Virus record (IMG/VR): IMGVR_UViG_3300020465_000029 | Span: 1 to 50,867 of that record | Direction: 5' to 3' (one strand) | DNA: 50,867 bases | Origin: a virus | Shown: piece after piece, positions 1 to 8,716 of the stretch | Numbering within the stretch: position 1 is the first letter of the stretch | Layout of the letters: each line of letters begins with the position of its first letter | Notes under the pieces: model-generated | The model's database searches: none | What the model was told of the DNA's origin: nothing | Seen by the model: only the letters and a program-made list of their open reading frames with translations | Translations under genes and position numbers: made by a program

Positions 1-1607
1 TCCACACAGCCATTTGGACTTCCCAATCCACATCCTGTTGCAAGCTCTCTAAATCCAAAAGTATATGGTGGTCCTCTAAATGTCATTGAGTGTAACGTAG
101 TGTCAGTCCAAATAAGTATTTGACCTCTTGTTCTTTTAGCTCCAATAATTTTTGAACCACCTGTTAATAACTGTGACCCTGCTGTATTTGTTGCCGCAGG
201 TGTCCATGTATTAGTTGTCTCCTGTGAAGCCCATCTAACTTTTAAAGGATCATCTGCGCCTAGAGAAACTATGTGTCTGTCAGGAGAACTGACAATAACA
301 CCTCTTGTAGTGTTAGGGCAAACAGAATCACTTGTTGTTGTGTCATTAATAAATGTAGCTCTTGAGCTTGTTCCAACTGAAGAATCCCAAGTAATTAATG
401 GATGACCGTTAACAGACGCAATTAAGTCTTCACCCCATATGTCAAAACTCCACGTTCTTGCATCAACCTCAATCCCAATTCCAGAAGTAAACGGAACGCC
501 CCATCCTTCTACATTTGTTACTGTAACACCGTCACTATGAGATGCGGCATCTGTTGAGAACGCCCCTCTTGTCAACCCACTAAGAACTTCAGTTCCTGTG
601 TTGTTGCCAGTATACTGTATTCTTTCAGTGCCTATTAAAATTGTTCCTGCCGTAGGAAAAGCATCAGATGCTGTAAGAGTAACGCTAGTATCTGTTGCAT
701 TTATACCACCGCTATCATTCATGGTTGTAGTTGTAGTCCCAGCATCTCTTGGTTCGTTCCAGTTTCCTGTTCCAAAACCATATTCAGACACAGAAGTAGA
801 CGTTCCAATTGGTAAAAGTATTTCATACTTTACATTGTCTGCATCAATGCCTGTTTCTGTATTATTTGCGTTTGTAGATGCTTTTATTTTAAAATTGTTT
901 GAATCAACTATTTCAGTTACCGAAAACTCAGTATCTGCTGACCAAGAAATATTGTTAGCCGAAAATGCTCCAAATATAACCCTGTCACCAACCTGACATC
1001 CGTGAGTTACAATGTTAACATTAACAAAAGGTGATCCGTTTGTTGTTGAAAAATAATCATCTAAAGTTGTTGCTGTTTTTTGAACAGGAGTAATATCTGT
1101 TAAAAGTCCACCTTTGTACAAATAAAGATGTGTATGTGTACCAACAGTCATCAAAGCATTGCCGTCATTATCTCGCCAAGATATAAGACCACGACAACTA
1201 CCAAAGAAAGTAACCGTAGTAGAAACAGATGCACCATCACTGTGGTCTGCGGCTGTGGTAGAATTAGCTCCTCTAGTACAACCAGTTAATTTGTTAGATT
1301 CTAACCCAGTGTATGTAATTTGCTCATTTCCGATTGATGCATCAGGATTTACGATTGTTATAGTTCCACTGAACGGAAAATTGGTTGCGCTAGTCAATTC
1401 AATATTTTCACTTGTTGCAGTGATCGCACCGTTCAAAGTTGTAGTTGCGGTTTTTTGTGGAGTTGTAAATTTATTCCATCCGCCTATTTTCTCTGGCTTA
1501 CCGTTCCAAAATCTAATCTTGTCACTATCTGCCCAACCGCCTTCTGCGCTATAACTTGTATCGTCTTTTACAATTCCAGATTTTAGTTTTAATGTTTGTA
1601 AAGGCAT
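1..1607 (-). CDS. Tail hub/stabilisation-like protein (3' end cut by window)
   Basis: The open frame begins with ATG at 1605-1607, overlapping the TAA of the gene before it, and runs without a stop to the window edge (535 codons seen). The N terminus (MPLQTLKLKSGIVKDDTSYS, then a GGWADSDKIRFWNGKPEKIGGW-like stretch) resembles the large P22 gp10-like or T7 tail-tubular-B-like hub proteins common in marine podoviruses; this is family recognition from memory. Two internal segments are related copies (about residues 76-130 and 270-325): each has an ITYTG/IQYTG motif, then a TRGA motif, then a DHSDG/SHSDG motif, suggesting a duplicated beta domain. The role would be at the distal tail or hub. The C-terminal part is missing. 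Confidence 0.72.
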   Translation of the reverse strand, partial: MPLQTLKLKSGIVKDDTSYSAEGGWADSDKIRFWNGKPEKIGGWNKFTTPQKTATTTLNGAITATSENIELTSATNFPFSGTITIVNPDASIGNEQITYTGLESNKLTGCTRGANSTTAADHSDGASVSTTVTFFGSCRGLISWRDNDGNALMTVGTHTHLYLYKGGLLTDITPVQKTATTLDDYFSTTNGSPFVNVNIVTHGCQVGDRVIFGAFSANNISWSADTEFSVTEIVDSNNFKIKASTNANNTETGIDADNVKYEILLPIGTSTSVSEYGFGTGNWNEPRDAGTTTTTMNDSGGINATDTSVTLTASDAFPTAGTILIGTERIQYTGNNTGTEVLSGLTRGAFSTDAASHSDGVTVTNVEGWGVPFTSGIGIEVDARTWSFDIWGEDLIASVNGHPLITWDSSVGTSSRATFINDTTTSDSVCPNTTRGVIVSSPDRHIVSLGADDPLKVRWASQETTNTWTPAATNTAGSQLLTGGSKIIGAKRTRGQILIWTDTTLHSMTFRGPPYTFGFRELATGCGLGSPNGCV

Positions 1608-2368
1608 TACGCAGTAGCTCCAAATAAATCTTCAAAACTTATTGTTTCATTCCCAGAAGTGCCATCAGGAACACCAGTATTTAAGGTTAATGTTCTAATA
1701 TGACCTGCTGATTCTCTTGAATCGGCTGTGTTTATGTATATTGAATTAGCTATATTTCTTCTAATACCAACCTCTATACTATATGGAAGTTTAAAAGAAA
1801 GCCTTACAGGAGTTCCTGCTGTAGCACTAAAAGTTCCATACCTTGCAGTAGGACCGCTACCTGATCCACTTGATCCCATAGCTTCACTTACTTGACTGCT
1901 ATCGTTAGATGAAGTTCCAATTTTGAATGTTCCATTACTAGATTCATAAGACACATGTACATAATGATAAGTGTGTGTATGACTAAATGTTAAATCAACA
2001 ACTGTTTCTGGTGGATTAACTGTGGAATTATAACTTGCACTGTAAAAAAAAGTATCATTTACAGAGCCGTCTCTAGTCCAATTAATACTTGCAGAAGGAG
2101 TTACACCACCTCTAAAATAACCCATATTATGGTTTGTTGAAGATGCACCACAAGGACTTGCTGCGTTTCCATGATTTGATCTATCACCAACGTACCCAAG
2201 ACCACACAAAACATTAGCCACTTCAGAAACAGTACAAGTGGTATTTCCAGTTGCTGGAACTTCACTGCCACCTCTATATAAATCACTCATTGATATAGCT
2301 CCAGACATGCCAAACTCAGTTCGCATTTGATCCATGCTTATTGAATTTCCACTAACTGGTAGAGCCAT
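1607..2368 (-). CDS. Tail fibre/tip protein, 253 aa
   Basis: This probable virion adhesin component is rich in Gly, Ser, Thr and Asn. The N terminus MALPVSGNSISMDQMRTEFG followed by ISMSDLYRGG is a pattern often found at the start of phage tail-tip proteins. The middle contains a His/Tyr-rich strand (FSHTHTYHYVHVSY, about residues 128-141) typical of beta-rich receptor-binding proteins. It overlaps the fibre upstream by 17 bases and the hub protein downstream by a TAATG, so it is translationally coupled. The exact role is inferred from composition and position. Confidence 0.7.
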   Translation of the reverse strand: MALPVSGNSISMDQMRTEFGMSGAISMSDLYRGGSEVPATGNTTCTVSEVANVLCGLGYVGDRSNHGNAASPCGASSTNHNMGYFRGGVTPSASINWTRDGSVNDTFFYSASYNSTVNPPETVVDLTFSHTHTYHYVHVSYESSNGTFKIGTSSNDSSQVSEAMGSSGSGSGPTARYGTFSATAGTPVRLSFKLPYSIEVGIRRNIANSIYINTADSRESAGHIRTLTLNTGVPDGTSGNETISFEDLFGATA

Positions 2369-3677
2369 GACACTTACATCCTTGCTTGTGGCTGTCTAAT
2401 TCTTCTTTTAATTCTTTAATAGAGTTAATCAATAATGGTATTAACTGATCGTATTGAACGGCTTTAAAATAAGAACTTACAGGAGCTTCTGTAACTGCTT
2501 CTGGTAAAACCTTTTCACATTGTTGTGCAGATATACCTGCTTTTTTAATACTTTTGTCGTAACCTAATCCTTCAGCAGTATCGTTTGGACTGTATATAAA
2601 TCCATCTAATTGACACACTTTATCCAAGGCGTTCTCAATACTGCCATGAATATCTTTTAAGCGTTCATCTGAATAAAAAGCTGTAATATCATTAGTAGCT
2701 CTAATAGAGCCAGCAGTAGAATCAGGGGCAGTGTTTACGCCCAAAGCACCAGTAAGCTGTATTCCATCTCCTGTTGTTTGTAATTTATTAGAACCACCAT
2801 GATATAAATGAGTTGTACTACCATTTAATATTAAAGCACCTTGTCCAGTGTCATCAACGTAAGAATTGCTACCATCGTGATAAATTTTTAAATCAGCACC
2901 TGCTCCCAAATGAATAGAGTTTGTAGTTGTGCTACCATCGGCAGGTATAGATAAAACACCATTACTATTTAAAAACATTCTAGTCTCGGCATGATCATTT
3001 GATCCAGTTTTAAACTGTAATGTTGTCTTGTTTACGGCATCAGTAAATTCTGCTTCTGCTATAGCTACAATCTCAGCACCACGTTTTTGTGCATCTCCGT
3101 CAGCACCATCACCTTCTTCAGGAGCGTTAAATTGTATTGCACCTAAAACATCATCAGTGTCAATAGTGTCATGACTTGTTTGTAATTTTAATAAAGCACC
3201 ATCGTCTGTTTTGATTGTTACGTCAGTGTTAAATGACTCTGATCCAGAGTTAGAAACTAAATACACTCTATGCTCTCCGTCAGAATGTATAATTCCAGAT
3301 TTTCCGTTTTTTACAATTGCTGTATTTGTTCCGCTCCCAACTTTAAAAGTAATGTCATAGCCTGTGCCAACACCAGTGTCTCCAGTTCCCCAGTTAAGAA
3401 CGTTGTAAGTAATTTTAACGTCAGAAGGCAATGTAACCACCATATCCGCAGAAGCTGCACCAGTGTATTTTAGTGTAGCAGACCTTGTGTTTTGACCTGC
3501 TGTTGCATCAGTTGGAGCGGCAATTGTTTGCGTTGCAGACGTTGATGAAATCTCATAAATCTCAGATATTCTTTCATCAATTATGTCAAAATTAGTATTG
3601 GTTTTCGTTCCCCAAGTATTGGCGTTCTCGCCAGTAGCCTGTTTTTCTATTCCAATGTTTGTATATGTACTTGCCAT
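2352..3677 (-). CDS. Tail fibre with C-terminal S74 intramolecular chaperone, 441 aa
   Basis: The C terminus carries the Peptidase_S74 autoprocessing chaperone of trimeric phage fibres. The SDERLKD motif (about residues 335-341) supplies the Ser and Lys pair used for self-cleavage, followed by LDGFIYSPND, an AGISAQQCEKVLPEAV segment and a terminal helix. The body has beta-fibre features, including IHLGAGADLKIYHDGSNSYV, a common marine-phage fibre repeat unit. The chaperone normally trimerises the fibre and is then released. It overlaps the next tail gene by 17 bases. The final residues have a Cys pair (GCKCHG), slightly unusual after an S74 domain. Confidence 0.88.
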   Translation of the reverse strand: MASTYTNIGIEKQATGENANTWGTKTNTNFDIIDERISEIYEISSTSATQTIAAPTDATAGQNTRSATLKYTGAASADMVVTLPSDVKITYNVLNWGTGDTGVGTGYDITFKVGSGTNTAIVKNGKSGIIHSDGEHRVYLVSNSGSESFNTDVTIKTDDGALLKLQTSHDTIDTDDVLGAIQFNAPEEGDGADGDAQKRGAEIVAIAEAEFTDAVNKTTLQFKTGSNDHAETRMFLNSNGVLSIPADGSTTTNSIHLGAGADLKIYHDGSNSYVDDTGQGALILNGSTTHLYHGGSNKLQTTGDGIQLTGALGVNTAPDSTAGSIRATNDITAFYSDERLKDIHGSIENALDKVCQLDGFIYSPNDTAEGLGYDKSIKKAGISAQQCEKVLPEAVTEAPVSSYFKAVQYDQLIPLLINSIKELKEELDSHKQGCKCHGSTS

Positions 3678-3680
3678 TTT

Positions 3681-4166
3681 TTACCTCGTTAAATCAGTCC
3701 AGCTTTCATTATTGGTTGCTGTATTTAGATCAGTCCAATTTTCATTGGATGCGTTTGTAGTAAGATTTGTCCAGCTTTCAGTTTGAGCATCTGTGTTTAA
3801 ATTTTCCCACAAAACCTCACCGTTGGTTGTTTTAGTAATATTAAAATCTTGAGTAGACGAGCCTAAAAAAGTTGCCACGCCTGCTGTTGTTTTTGTAAAA
3901 CTGGTTTCATAGCCTAAACCTCCTGTTCCCAACACTAGAACAGCATTAGAGTCTGCGGTAAAGTTTGCATCCTGTGTTGACGATCCTGAGAAACTAGCAA
4001 TTCCTGTGGTTGTTTGAGTGATGTTTGATGATAAGTCACAAGCACCAACAAGTATACCAACCCCCACAGAAGTTTGAACTCCCAAACCTTCCATTTCTGC
4101 TACACCGTCATGCAGAATTATGTCATCGCTTATAGCCTTGCTAGAAAGAGGAACGCTACCTAACAT
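3681..4166 (-). CDS. Small tail protein with tandem ESWT(D/N)L repeats, 161 aa
   Basis: I do not recognise a named family. The C-terminal third contains four degenerate copies of a roughly 11-residue unit: ESWTNLTTNAS, ENWTDLNTATN and ESWTDLTR, preceded by a diverged VLWENLNTDAQT. Two longer related segments (SSNITQTTTGIASFSGSSTQDANF and TSFTKTTAGVATFLGSSTQDFNI-like, about residues 46-70 and 88-111) show a second internal duplication. Its place within the fibre cluster and its Thr/Ser/Asn richness suggest a structural tail component. Confidence 0.62.
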   Translation of the reverse strand: MLGSVPLSSKAISDDIILHDGVAEMEGLGVQTSVGVGILVGACDLSSNITQTTTGIASFSGSSTQDANFTADSNAVLVLGTGGLGYETSFTKTTAGVATFLGSSTQDFNITKTTNGEVLWENLNTDAQTESWTNLTTNASNENWTDLNTATNNESWTDLTR

Positions 4167-4393
4167 TATTGATTAGCACTTTCCTTTGCCTTAAATTCAT
4201 CTTTTTCTTCTAATGATTTTATTAAGGAACTTGTATAAGAGTTTTTAGCAACACGAATTGGATCAAGTTGAAAAGACAATCGCTCTTCTTCCGTTTGCAA
4301 GGCTCTTATTTGTTTTATTAAATATTTTTGTTGGTCAGACATAGTGTCAATATTATGATCTTTTCCGTTAATATGTATTATGTTTTCGCTCAT
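4166..4393 (-). CDS. DUF6447-like small coiled-coil protein, 75 aa
   Basis: The pattern INGKDHNIDTMSDQQKYLI near the N terminus, followed by a helical QIRALQTEEERLSFQLDPIRVAKNSYTSSL stretch, matches what I recall of DUF6447: a small beta hairpin and a coiled coil, found beside phage tail genes. It shares one base with the next gene, so it is co-translated in the tail operon. Function unknown; perhaps a fibre chaperone or assembly factor (inference). Confidence 0.65.
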   Translation of the reverse strand: MSENIIHINGKDHNIDTMSDQQKYLIKQIRALQTEEERLSFQLDPIRVAKNSYTSSLIKSLEEKDEFKAKESANQ

Positions 4394-4395
4394 AG

Positions 4396-4623
4396 TTAAA
4401 GTTTATCCATTTCGGTTTTTATTTGTGTCCATGTTACACCAAATTTGCTTGGGTCATTACTTGTAGTGCCATTGTTGTTAGCATCTACACTTACAACTTT
4501 ATGAAATCTAGCTAAAAATTCTGTTTCATTAGTTGGGTCATCTCCACGAACTGTCCAGCCACTAATCTTTAAATTTTTTAATGCTTGTGAAAATTTTCTT
4601 ATTCTAGCTGTTGGTGCTATCAT
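4396..4623 (-). CDS. Small tail-cluster protein, 75 aa
   Basis: An unrecognised short protein starting MIAPTARIRKFSQALKNLKI and ending in a DPSKFGVTWTQIKTEMDKL segment. It starts 4 bases inside the gene before it (ATGA overlap) and ends 2 bases before the next, so it belongs to the tail operon. No membrane segment or known motif. It could be a tail-assembly helper like its small neighbours. Confidence 0.6.
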   Translation of the reverse strand: MIAPTARIRKFSQALKNLKISGWTVRGDDPTNETEFLARFHKVVSVDANNNGTTSNDPSKFGVTWTQIKTEMDKL

Positions 4624-5156
4624 CCTTTTATCTCCTGTAACGTAAGAGAAGTTATAGTTGTTGCTGAGTAAAGAGCATCTGCATCTTGATGTTGGCGATT
4701 AATATCTACATCATAAGAACTTGCATCATTAGGACTTCCAGCTTTTATTTTATAAGTTGTAGCTGATGTTGTGCTTGGAGAATCTAACAAAACAATCGTT
4801 GGAGTATTTGAACCATAAGAAGTAAGATAGTTAGTAATAGTATAAAAGTGTGCAGCACTTCTTACTCTGTTTGAGCCTACTTGGTCACCTCTAGAATCAG
4901 TAAAATCAGCATCACCTCTAGTTACTTTTATGTCATAATGTCCATAACCACTTACTGTAACATAAGCCATTATTAAAATTTTACTTGATGTTGCAGATGG
5001 TGTAATTGCTAGTGTTAAAACATCAACAAATGATGTACTTTCTATTAATTGAATATCAGTTTTTACGTCTTGTACTGTTTGCAATACTGCACCAGTAGGC
5101 AAATTTGTACCACTTAATGTTCCTATTGCATTTGCACCTAAAGTTGTTATTGCCAT
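4620..5156 (-). CDS. Beta-rich tail protein, 178 aa
   Basis: This protein shares its design with the product of 5456-5983: a GA/SG-rich start, VLQTVQDVKTDIQ (compare VLQVKTATTDTQQ there), a VDVLTLAITPSATSSKILI strand matching LTVNITPTSTSNLIYV, and a C-terminal TYKI/TYKL plus SLTLQEI/SITVMEI strand. The two look like diverged paralogues with a jelly-roll-like tail-fibre head fold. Likely an adsorption or decoration component of the tail; inference from composition, paralogy and position. Confidence 0.68.
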   Translation of the reverse strand: MAITTLGANAIGTLSGTNLPTGAVLQTVQDVKTDIQLIESTSFVDVLTLAITPSATSSKILIMAYVTVSGYGHYDIKVTRGDADFTDSRGDQVGSNRVRSAAHFYTITNYLTSYGSNTPTIVLLDSPSTTSATTYKIKAGSPNDASSYDVDINRQHQDADALYSATTITSLTLQEIKG

Positions 5157-5159
5157 AAT

Positions 5160-5459
5160 TTAACCCTTTGGATATTTATCTTTTACTGCTTTAATAGTAT
5201 TTATCCAACCACTAATGCCTTTATGATATATTTCATCTAACTGATCTTCGATAGATGGATAAGCATTTGCTCTATCTCTTTGATATTTATTGTTATCATA
5301 AATAGTTTTAAGTTCTGTTTGTTTATCTGTAATTTGTTTACTAGTAATATTAGATGGATTATCATCATGCCAAATAATTTGATTTATATCTTCATTATTA
5401 ACACTTACTTTTGAATCTGCTTTTAATGCTTTAATTGCATCTATAATAAAATAACTCAC
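5160..5459 (-). CDS. XkdW-like tail accessory protein, 99 aa
   Basis: The C-terminal half (RDRANAYPSIEDQLDEIYHK, then GWINTIKAVKDKYPKG) matches the signature of small XkdW-like or fibre-chaperone proteins: R..AYP.I.DQLDE.YH...W...I..VK..YPK. A second copy of this family lies at 7215-7544. Each sits directly downstream of a fibre-like gene, suggesting that each partner assists its own fibre (inference). Confidence 0.7.
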   Translation of the reverse strand: MSYFIIDAIKALKADSKVSVNNEDINQIIWHDDNPSNITSKQITDKQTELKTIYDNNKYQRDRANAYPSIEDQLDEIYHKGISGWINTIKAVKDKYPKG

Positions 5460-5983
5460 GCTACTATCTCCATTACTGTTATACTATGTCTACCTCTTCC
5501 AGAAGCTGTTCCATTAGAGGGATAATTTATATATTGAGTAACACTTGTACTAGAAGCAAATTGTAATTTATATGTTAGTTGATTTGTAGATGGTGCTGTA
5601 TCTTGTAAAGAAAATGGTATTCCTAATAAAGTATGATCTCCTACATAATCATCAGTATTCCAGAAGGCATTACTTCTTATAAAATCACTATCCCCACTAG
5701 CAGTTGCACCAACAAAAGAAGCATTACCACCACCACTTGTTTCTGAACGATAACATCCAATTCCACCATTCGGATTTGAACCACTTCCTAAATAAACTGA
5801 TCCTGTAACATATATTAGATTACTTGTTGATGTAGGTGTAATATTGACTGTTAATCCAGTTATATCTGCCCAAGTTGTAGAAGCTGATAATGCTTGTTGA
5901 GTATCAGTTGTTGCTGTTTTAACCTGAAGTACAGAACCTGATCCAGAACTTAATAAGTTAGCGATATTTCGTGCATTACTCAT
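5456..5983 (-). CDS. Beta-rich tail protein, 175 aa (paralogue of 4620-5156)
   Basis: A serine/glycine-rich protein without recognised enzyme motifs. The pattern LQVKTATTDTQQALSA, then WADITGLTVNITPTSTSNLI, and the terminal HSITVMEIVA strand align with the 178-aa protein two genes downstream. It overlaps both neighbours by a few bases. Probably a fibre head or tip domain; having two diverged versions in one cluster may widen the host receptor range (inference). Confidence 0.66.
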   Translation of the reverse strand: MSNARNIANLLSSGSGSVLQVKTATTDTQQALSASTTWADITGLTVNITPTSTSNLIYVTGSVYLGSGSNPNGGIGCYRSETSGGGNASFVGATASGDSDFIRSNAFWNTDDYVGDHTLLGIPFSLQDTAPSTNQLTYKLQFASSTSVTQYINYPSNGTASGRGRHSITVMEIVA

Positions 5984-6297
5984 TAGATACTCTGACTTTC
6001 TGTAAATGTTTTATAATTAGCTTTAACTGTGTCAGTCCACGCTGCTTCAGCTATAGCTTTTACAGAAGCATCTTCACCACTTAAATCTGTTGCTGTATGT
6101 GTCCACTTACCATCAGAACCTTTGCTTGAAGTAAATGGTGCTAACACATGACGATGAAAAGAACGTGTTAGTTCTTTTTTAGAACCATCTGCTTGTTCTT
6201 CCATTACCTTTGTTGCTTTACGAACTTGTATGTTCCATGTTGATACGACCTCTATTTTATCGTATTCTATTTCTTTTGTTAAATCACCTTGTGCCAT
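5983..6297 (-). CDS. Small tail-cluster protein, 104 aa
   Basis: An unrecognised soluble protein beginning MAQGDLTKEIEYDKIEVVST with a mixed alpha/beta pattern and a C-terminal AAWTDTVKANYKTFTESQSI helix. It lies between two fibre modules in the tail operon. There is a 53-base gap before it, containing a GGAAAAAC-like ribosome-binding site. Similar small proteins are common next to fibres in marine phages; role unknown. Confidence 0.62.
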   Translation of the reverse strand: MAQGDLTKEIEYDKIEVVSTWNIQVRKATKVMEEQADGSKKELTRSFHRHVLAPFTSSKGSDGKWTHTATDLSGEDASVKAIAEAAWTDTVKANYKTFTESQSI

Positions 6298-6350
6298 ATT
6301 GTTTTTCCTTTTTAGGCTTCCAACTCTAGCAATCCACTAGAGTATTCCTT

Positions 6351-7214
6351 TTAATCAGTTGCTTGATAAGTAAAAGTAAATTTGATTTCATCATTAGCAC
6401 CGATAGTTTGTAAATTTGCATGAGTTGAATTATCTTTATTGTAACCTAAAAGAGCTGTAGTTGTATTAGCCACACCTTGCATCCTCCAGCCACCTAATTG
6501 ATCAGTTTGTTTTGCAAGTCCATAGATTAATGCAGTTCCAACTGCCCTCATCTTAGCATCATTATAAACTGTAAAAGGTAAACTTATAGCAAGATCGCCA
6601 GATGGACTACTTACAGAACTAACTCTGATGTCACCCATTACTGTAACAAGTCTGCCAATTTTAACATAATACCCCGTGTTATAAGAAGTATTTACTGTAA
6701 CTGAACCACTTGAACCGGGAGTTAAAGTAGCTGTATAGGTCCCCTCTTCGTAGTCCGAGAGTGTGTTACTATCTGTGTTTGATGTTACACCGAGATTAAT
6801 TCCGTTGCCTGAAGTACCAAAAATTATATCTCCGTTAGTAAGGGTTAAATTATTAGCAACTGTAAGACTGCTACTTACTCCACCACTTAATGTAACTGCA
6901 CCACTAAACGTACCACCACTTGTAGCACTAACTGTATCGGCAACACTAAATATATCATAGACTAACACAGTCACTTCATCATTTGCAGATAACGCTGATA
7001 GACCTGCTATAGTATTAGCAGTGTTTGTGTTGTAGTCTGTTCCTGCCTTTAGCAAGACACCATTTAAATATACGTCAACATATGCACCATCTGTAAATGT
7101 TAGAGTAGCTCCATTGGCATCTGCTCCAGATACGGATGTGTCATCAGCAGAAGCAACAAATAAAAATCTATTCCTTACTCCAAATCCGTCTGTTGATCTT
7201 CCTATGTATGGCAT
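6351..7214 (-). CDS. Tail fibre protein, 287 aa
   Basis: The N terminus MPYIGRSTDGFGVRNRFLFV and the segment FTDGAYVDVYLNGVLLKAGTDY are typical of virion-binding fibre domains (compare MPYLGNNPTANFATV at 7548-8372). The middle has beta-helix-like LTLSGGVSSSLTVANNLTLT strands and the C-terminal half is a beta-rich receptor-binding-like region (GTYTATLTPGSSGSVTVNTS onward). Directly followed by an XkdW-like gene upstream in the DNA. Likely a host-recognition fibre. Confidence 0.75.
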   Translation of the reverse strand: MPYIGRSTDGFGVRNRFLFVASADDTSVSGADANGATLTFTDGAYVDVYLNGVLLKAGTDYNTNTANTIAGLSALSANDEVTVLVYDIFSVADTVSATSGGTFSGAVTLSGGVSSSLTVANNLTLTNGDIIFGTSGNGINLGVTSNTDSNTLSDYEEGTYTATLTPGSSGSVTVNTSYNTGYYVKIGRLVTVMGDIRVSSVSSPSGDLAISLPFTVYNDAKMRAVGTALIYGLAKQTDQLGGWRMQGVANTTTALLGYNKDNSTHANLQTIGANDEIKFTFTYQATD

Positions 7215-7544
7215 TTATGTTTCCTTTGGATTGTCATCTTTAACTTTTTTAATTCGTGTTTTCCATGCATCTATATCTTTATAGATTTCATCTAATTGCT
7301 CACCTATATCTCCATAGGCTTTTCTTCTAGTATCTTTTACTTTCATGTTAGCTTCATCTTTATTTGCTTCTGTATCGTAAGATGCTAACTGTTCGTCTGT
7401 TGGTTTTGTTATTCCGTTTACATTCCAACTTTCAATAAAAGCACCAGAACCTTCGTCAGTTAAACTAAAATTATCAATTTCATTAGATATACTTTTAGAG
7501 TTTGCTTCTAAATACAGTTTTATTTTACTAAATAAACTTGCCAT
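7215..7544 (-). CDS. XkdW-like tail accessory protein, 109 aa
   Basis: The segment KDTRRKAYGDIGEQLDEIYKDIDAWKTRIKKVKDDNP, described here by position 72-107, is the same signature as in the 99-aa protein at 5160-5459. The N-terminal halves differ, so this is a diverged paralogue. It ends one base from the next fibre and starts 3 bases from the one before, in a tightly packed tail operon. Probably a fibre assembly factor; unproven. Confidence 0.7.
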   Translation of the reverse strand: MASLFSKIKLYLEANSKSISNEIDNFSLTDEGSGAFIESWNVNGITKPTDEQLASYDTEANKDEANMKVKDTRRKAYGDIGEQLDEIYKDIDAWKTRIKKVKDDNPKET

Positions 7545-7547
7545 AAT

Positions 7548-8372
7548 TTATCCTATTAACATCCCACCAAAGTTACTGTAAATTGAATTTCTATATATTT
7601 GAAATGTATTACTAGTAGCATTATTATCATGCAAAGACATTCTTATATCAATTTCAGCACTAGCACTTAAATAAAGACCCATTGAGATATTAACACTTCC
7701 TACAGTTTCCCACATTGGATTCCAATTTTTATGTTTAAGAGAACCTCCCTCATATAAAGCAGCTCCAAGTCTAGCATAGTCACTTGTATACGGAGAATAT
7801 AAATTAGCATAGAACATATACATACCTGTTACAGGAGCAGTAAAAGTATGAGTTCCATTCCAATTACCACCAAAGTCATAAACTTCGTCAGTAAAAGTTA
7901 TTCTATAATCAGTGCCATTTGTAGAACCAACATTATCTGTATCATCATTATTAAATCCTGCTTGAAACGCAACTCTAGCAGGTTTTAATACTCTACCACT
8001 ACTATCAATAGTTAATCCTGTAGTGCCACCAGTATGTTTTATAGTGTTTACACTTAAATCAGAAGTCACAGTAGCATTTGCAGCAGTTAAATCCTGTGCT
8101 GCAGGATGTGTTGCTGTGCTTACTGGTGTGTTGTGGTGCATTACATAGATGTTATTCGTGCCACTTGGGGGAGTGCCAGTAAATGTTAATGTTGTACCAC
8201 TAACTGCATATGCTGTTGTTGGTATTTGTCTTACGTTCTCAACATAAACGGCTACACCATTTGTCGTTGCTGTTTTAGATAAAGTAAACGCAGTCGTACT
8301 ACCATTCCCACTAAACGTATCTTTAGTGACTGTTGCAAAATTTGCTGTTGGGTTGTTTCCTAAATAAGGCAT
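7548..8372 (-). CDS. Tail fibre with C1q/TNF-like C-terminal domain, 274 aa
   Basis: The N-terminal third (MPYLGNNPTANFATVTKDTF, then FTLSKTATTNGVAVYVENVRQ) is a common fibre base domain. The C-terminal 140 residues read like a C1q-like jelly roll: RVAFQAGFN, ITFTDEVYDFGGNW, THTFTAPVTGMYMFYANLY and closing beta strands. C1q-like heads in phage fibres form trimers that bind cell-surface receptors. Assignment rests on residue pattern only. Confidence 0.78.
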   Translation of the reverse strand: MPYLGNNPTANFATVTKDTFSGNGSTTAFTLSKTATTNGVAVYVENVRQIPTTAYAVSGTTLTFTGTPPSGTNNIYVMHHNTPVSTATHPAAQDLTAANATVTSDLSVNTIKHTGGTTGLTIDSSGRVLKPARVAFQAGFNNDDTDNVGSTNGTDYRITFTDEVYDFGGNWNGTHTFTAPVTGMYMFYANLYSPYTSDYARLGAALYEGGSLKHKNWNPMWETVGSVNISMGLYLSASAEIDIRMSLHDNNATSNTFQIYRNSIYSNFGGMLIG

Positions 8373-8380
8373 ACTATTTC

Positions 8381-8707
8381 CTATGTACTAATTGCATCAA
8401 CAACGGAAACCCAAACATCTGCTGAACTGGCAGTATCACTTTTAACTTTAAGTGCATCACCAGACACCATAACTATTTTAGCTCCACCATCTAGAACCTG
8501 TAAACTTGAACCTGCTGGGATGGGTGCATCCTTCACAATGTGTATATCGTTTGAGCCATCATTAATATATACTTCTACTGCAATTTGACTTGATGTTATA
8601 TTAGCAACTGTTATTCCTACAATCGCATCATCAGAGTTTGCTGTTCTTAAAGTTGATGCACTTGTTCCTACACTATTTGCAGTATTTCGTTCAAAATCTT
8701 GTGCCAT
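8381..8707 (-). CDS. Small beta-rich virion protein, 108 aa
   Basis: The sequence pattern SDDAIVGITVANITSSQIAVEVYINDGSNDI and IHIVKDAPIPAGSSLQVLDGGAKIVMVSGDALKV (about residues 24-95) is an Ig-like or lectin-like sandwich found beside fibre genes in many marine phages. No signal peptide. It may be a capsid- or tail-decorating protein. Function inferred from context. Confidence 0.68.
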   Translation of the reverse strand: MAQDFERNTANSVGTSASTLRTANSDDAIVGITVANITSSQIAVEVYINDGSNDIHIVKDAPIPAGSSLQVLDGGAKIVMVSGDALKVKSDTASSADVWVSVVDAIST

Positions 8708-8716
8708 ATTATTCTC

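Noticed and set aside
598-1554. Plus-strand frames of about 130 codons
   Set aside because: They lie antisense to the tail hub gene, whose minus-strand frame is open to the window edge and has recognisable domains.
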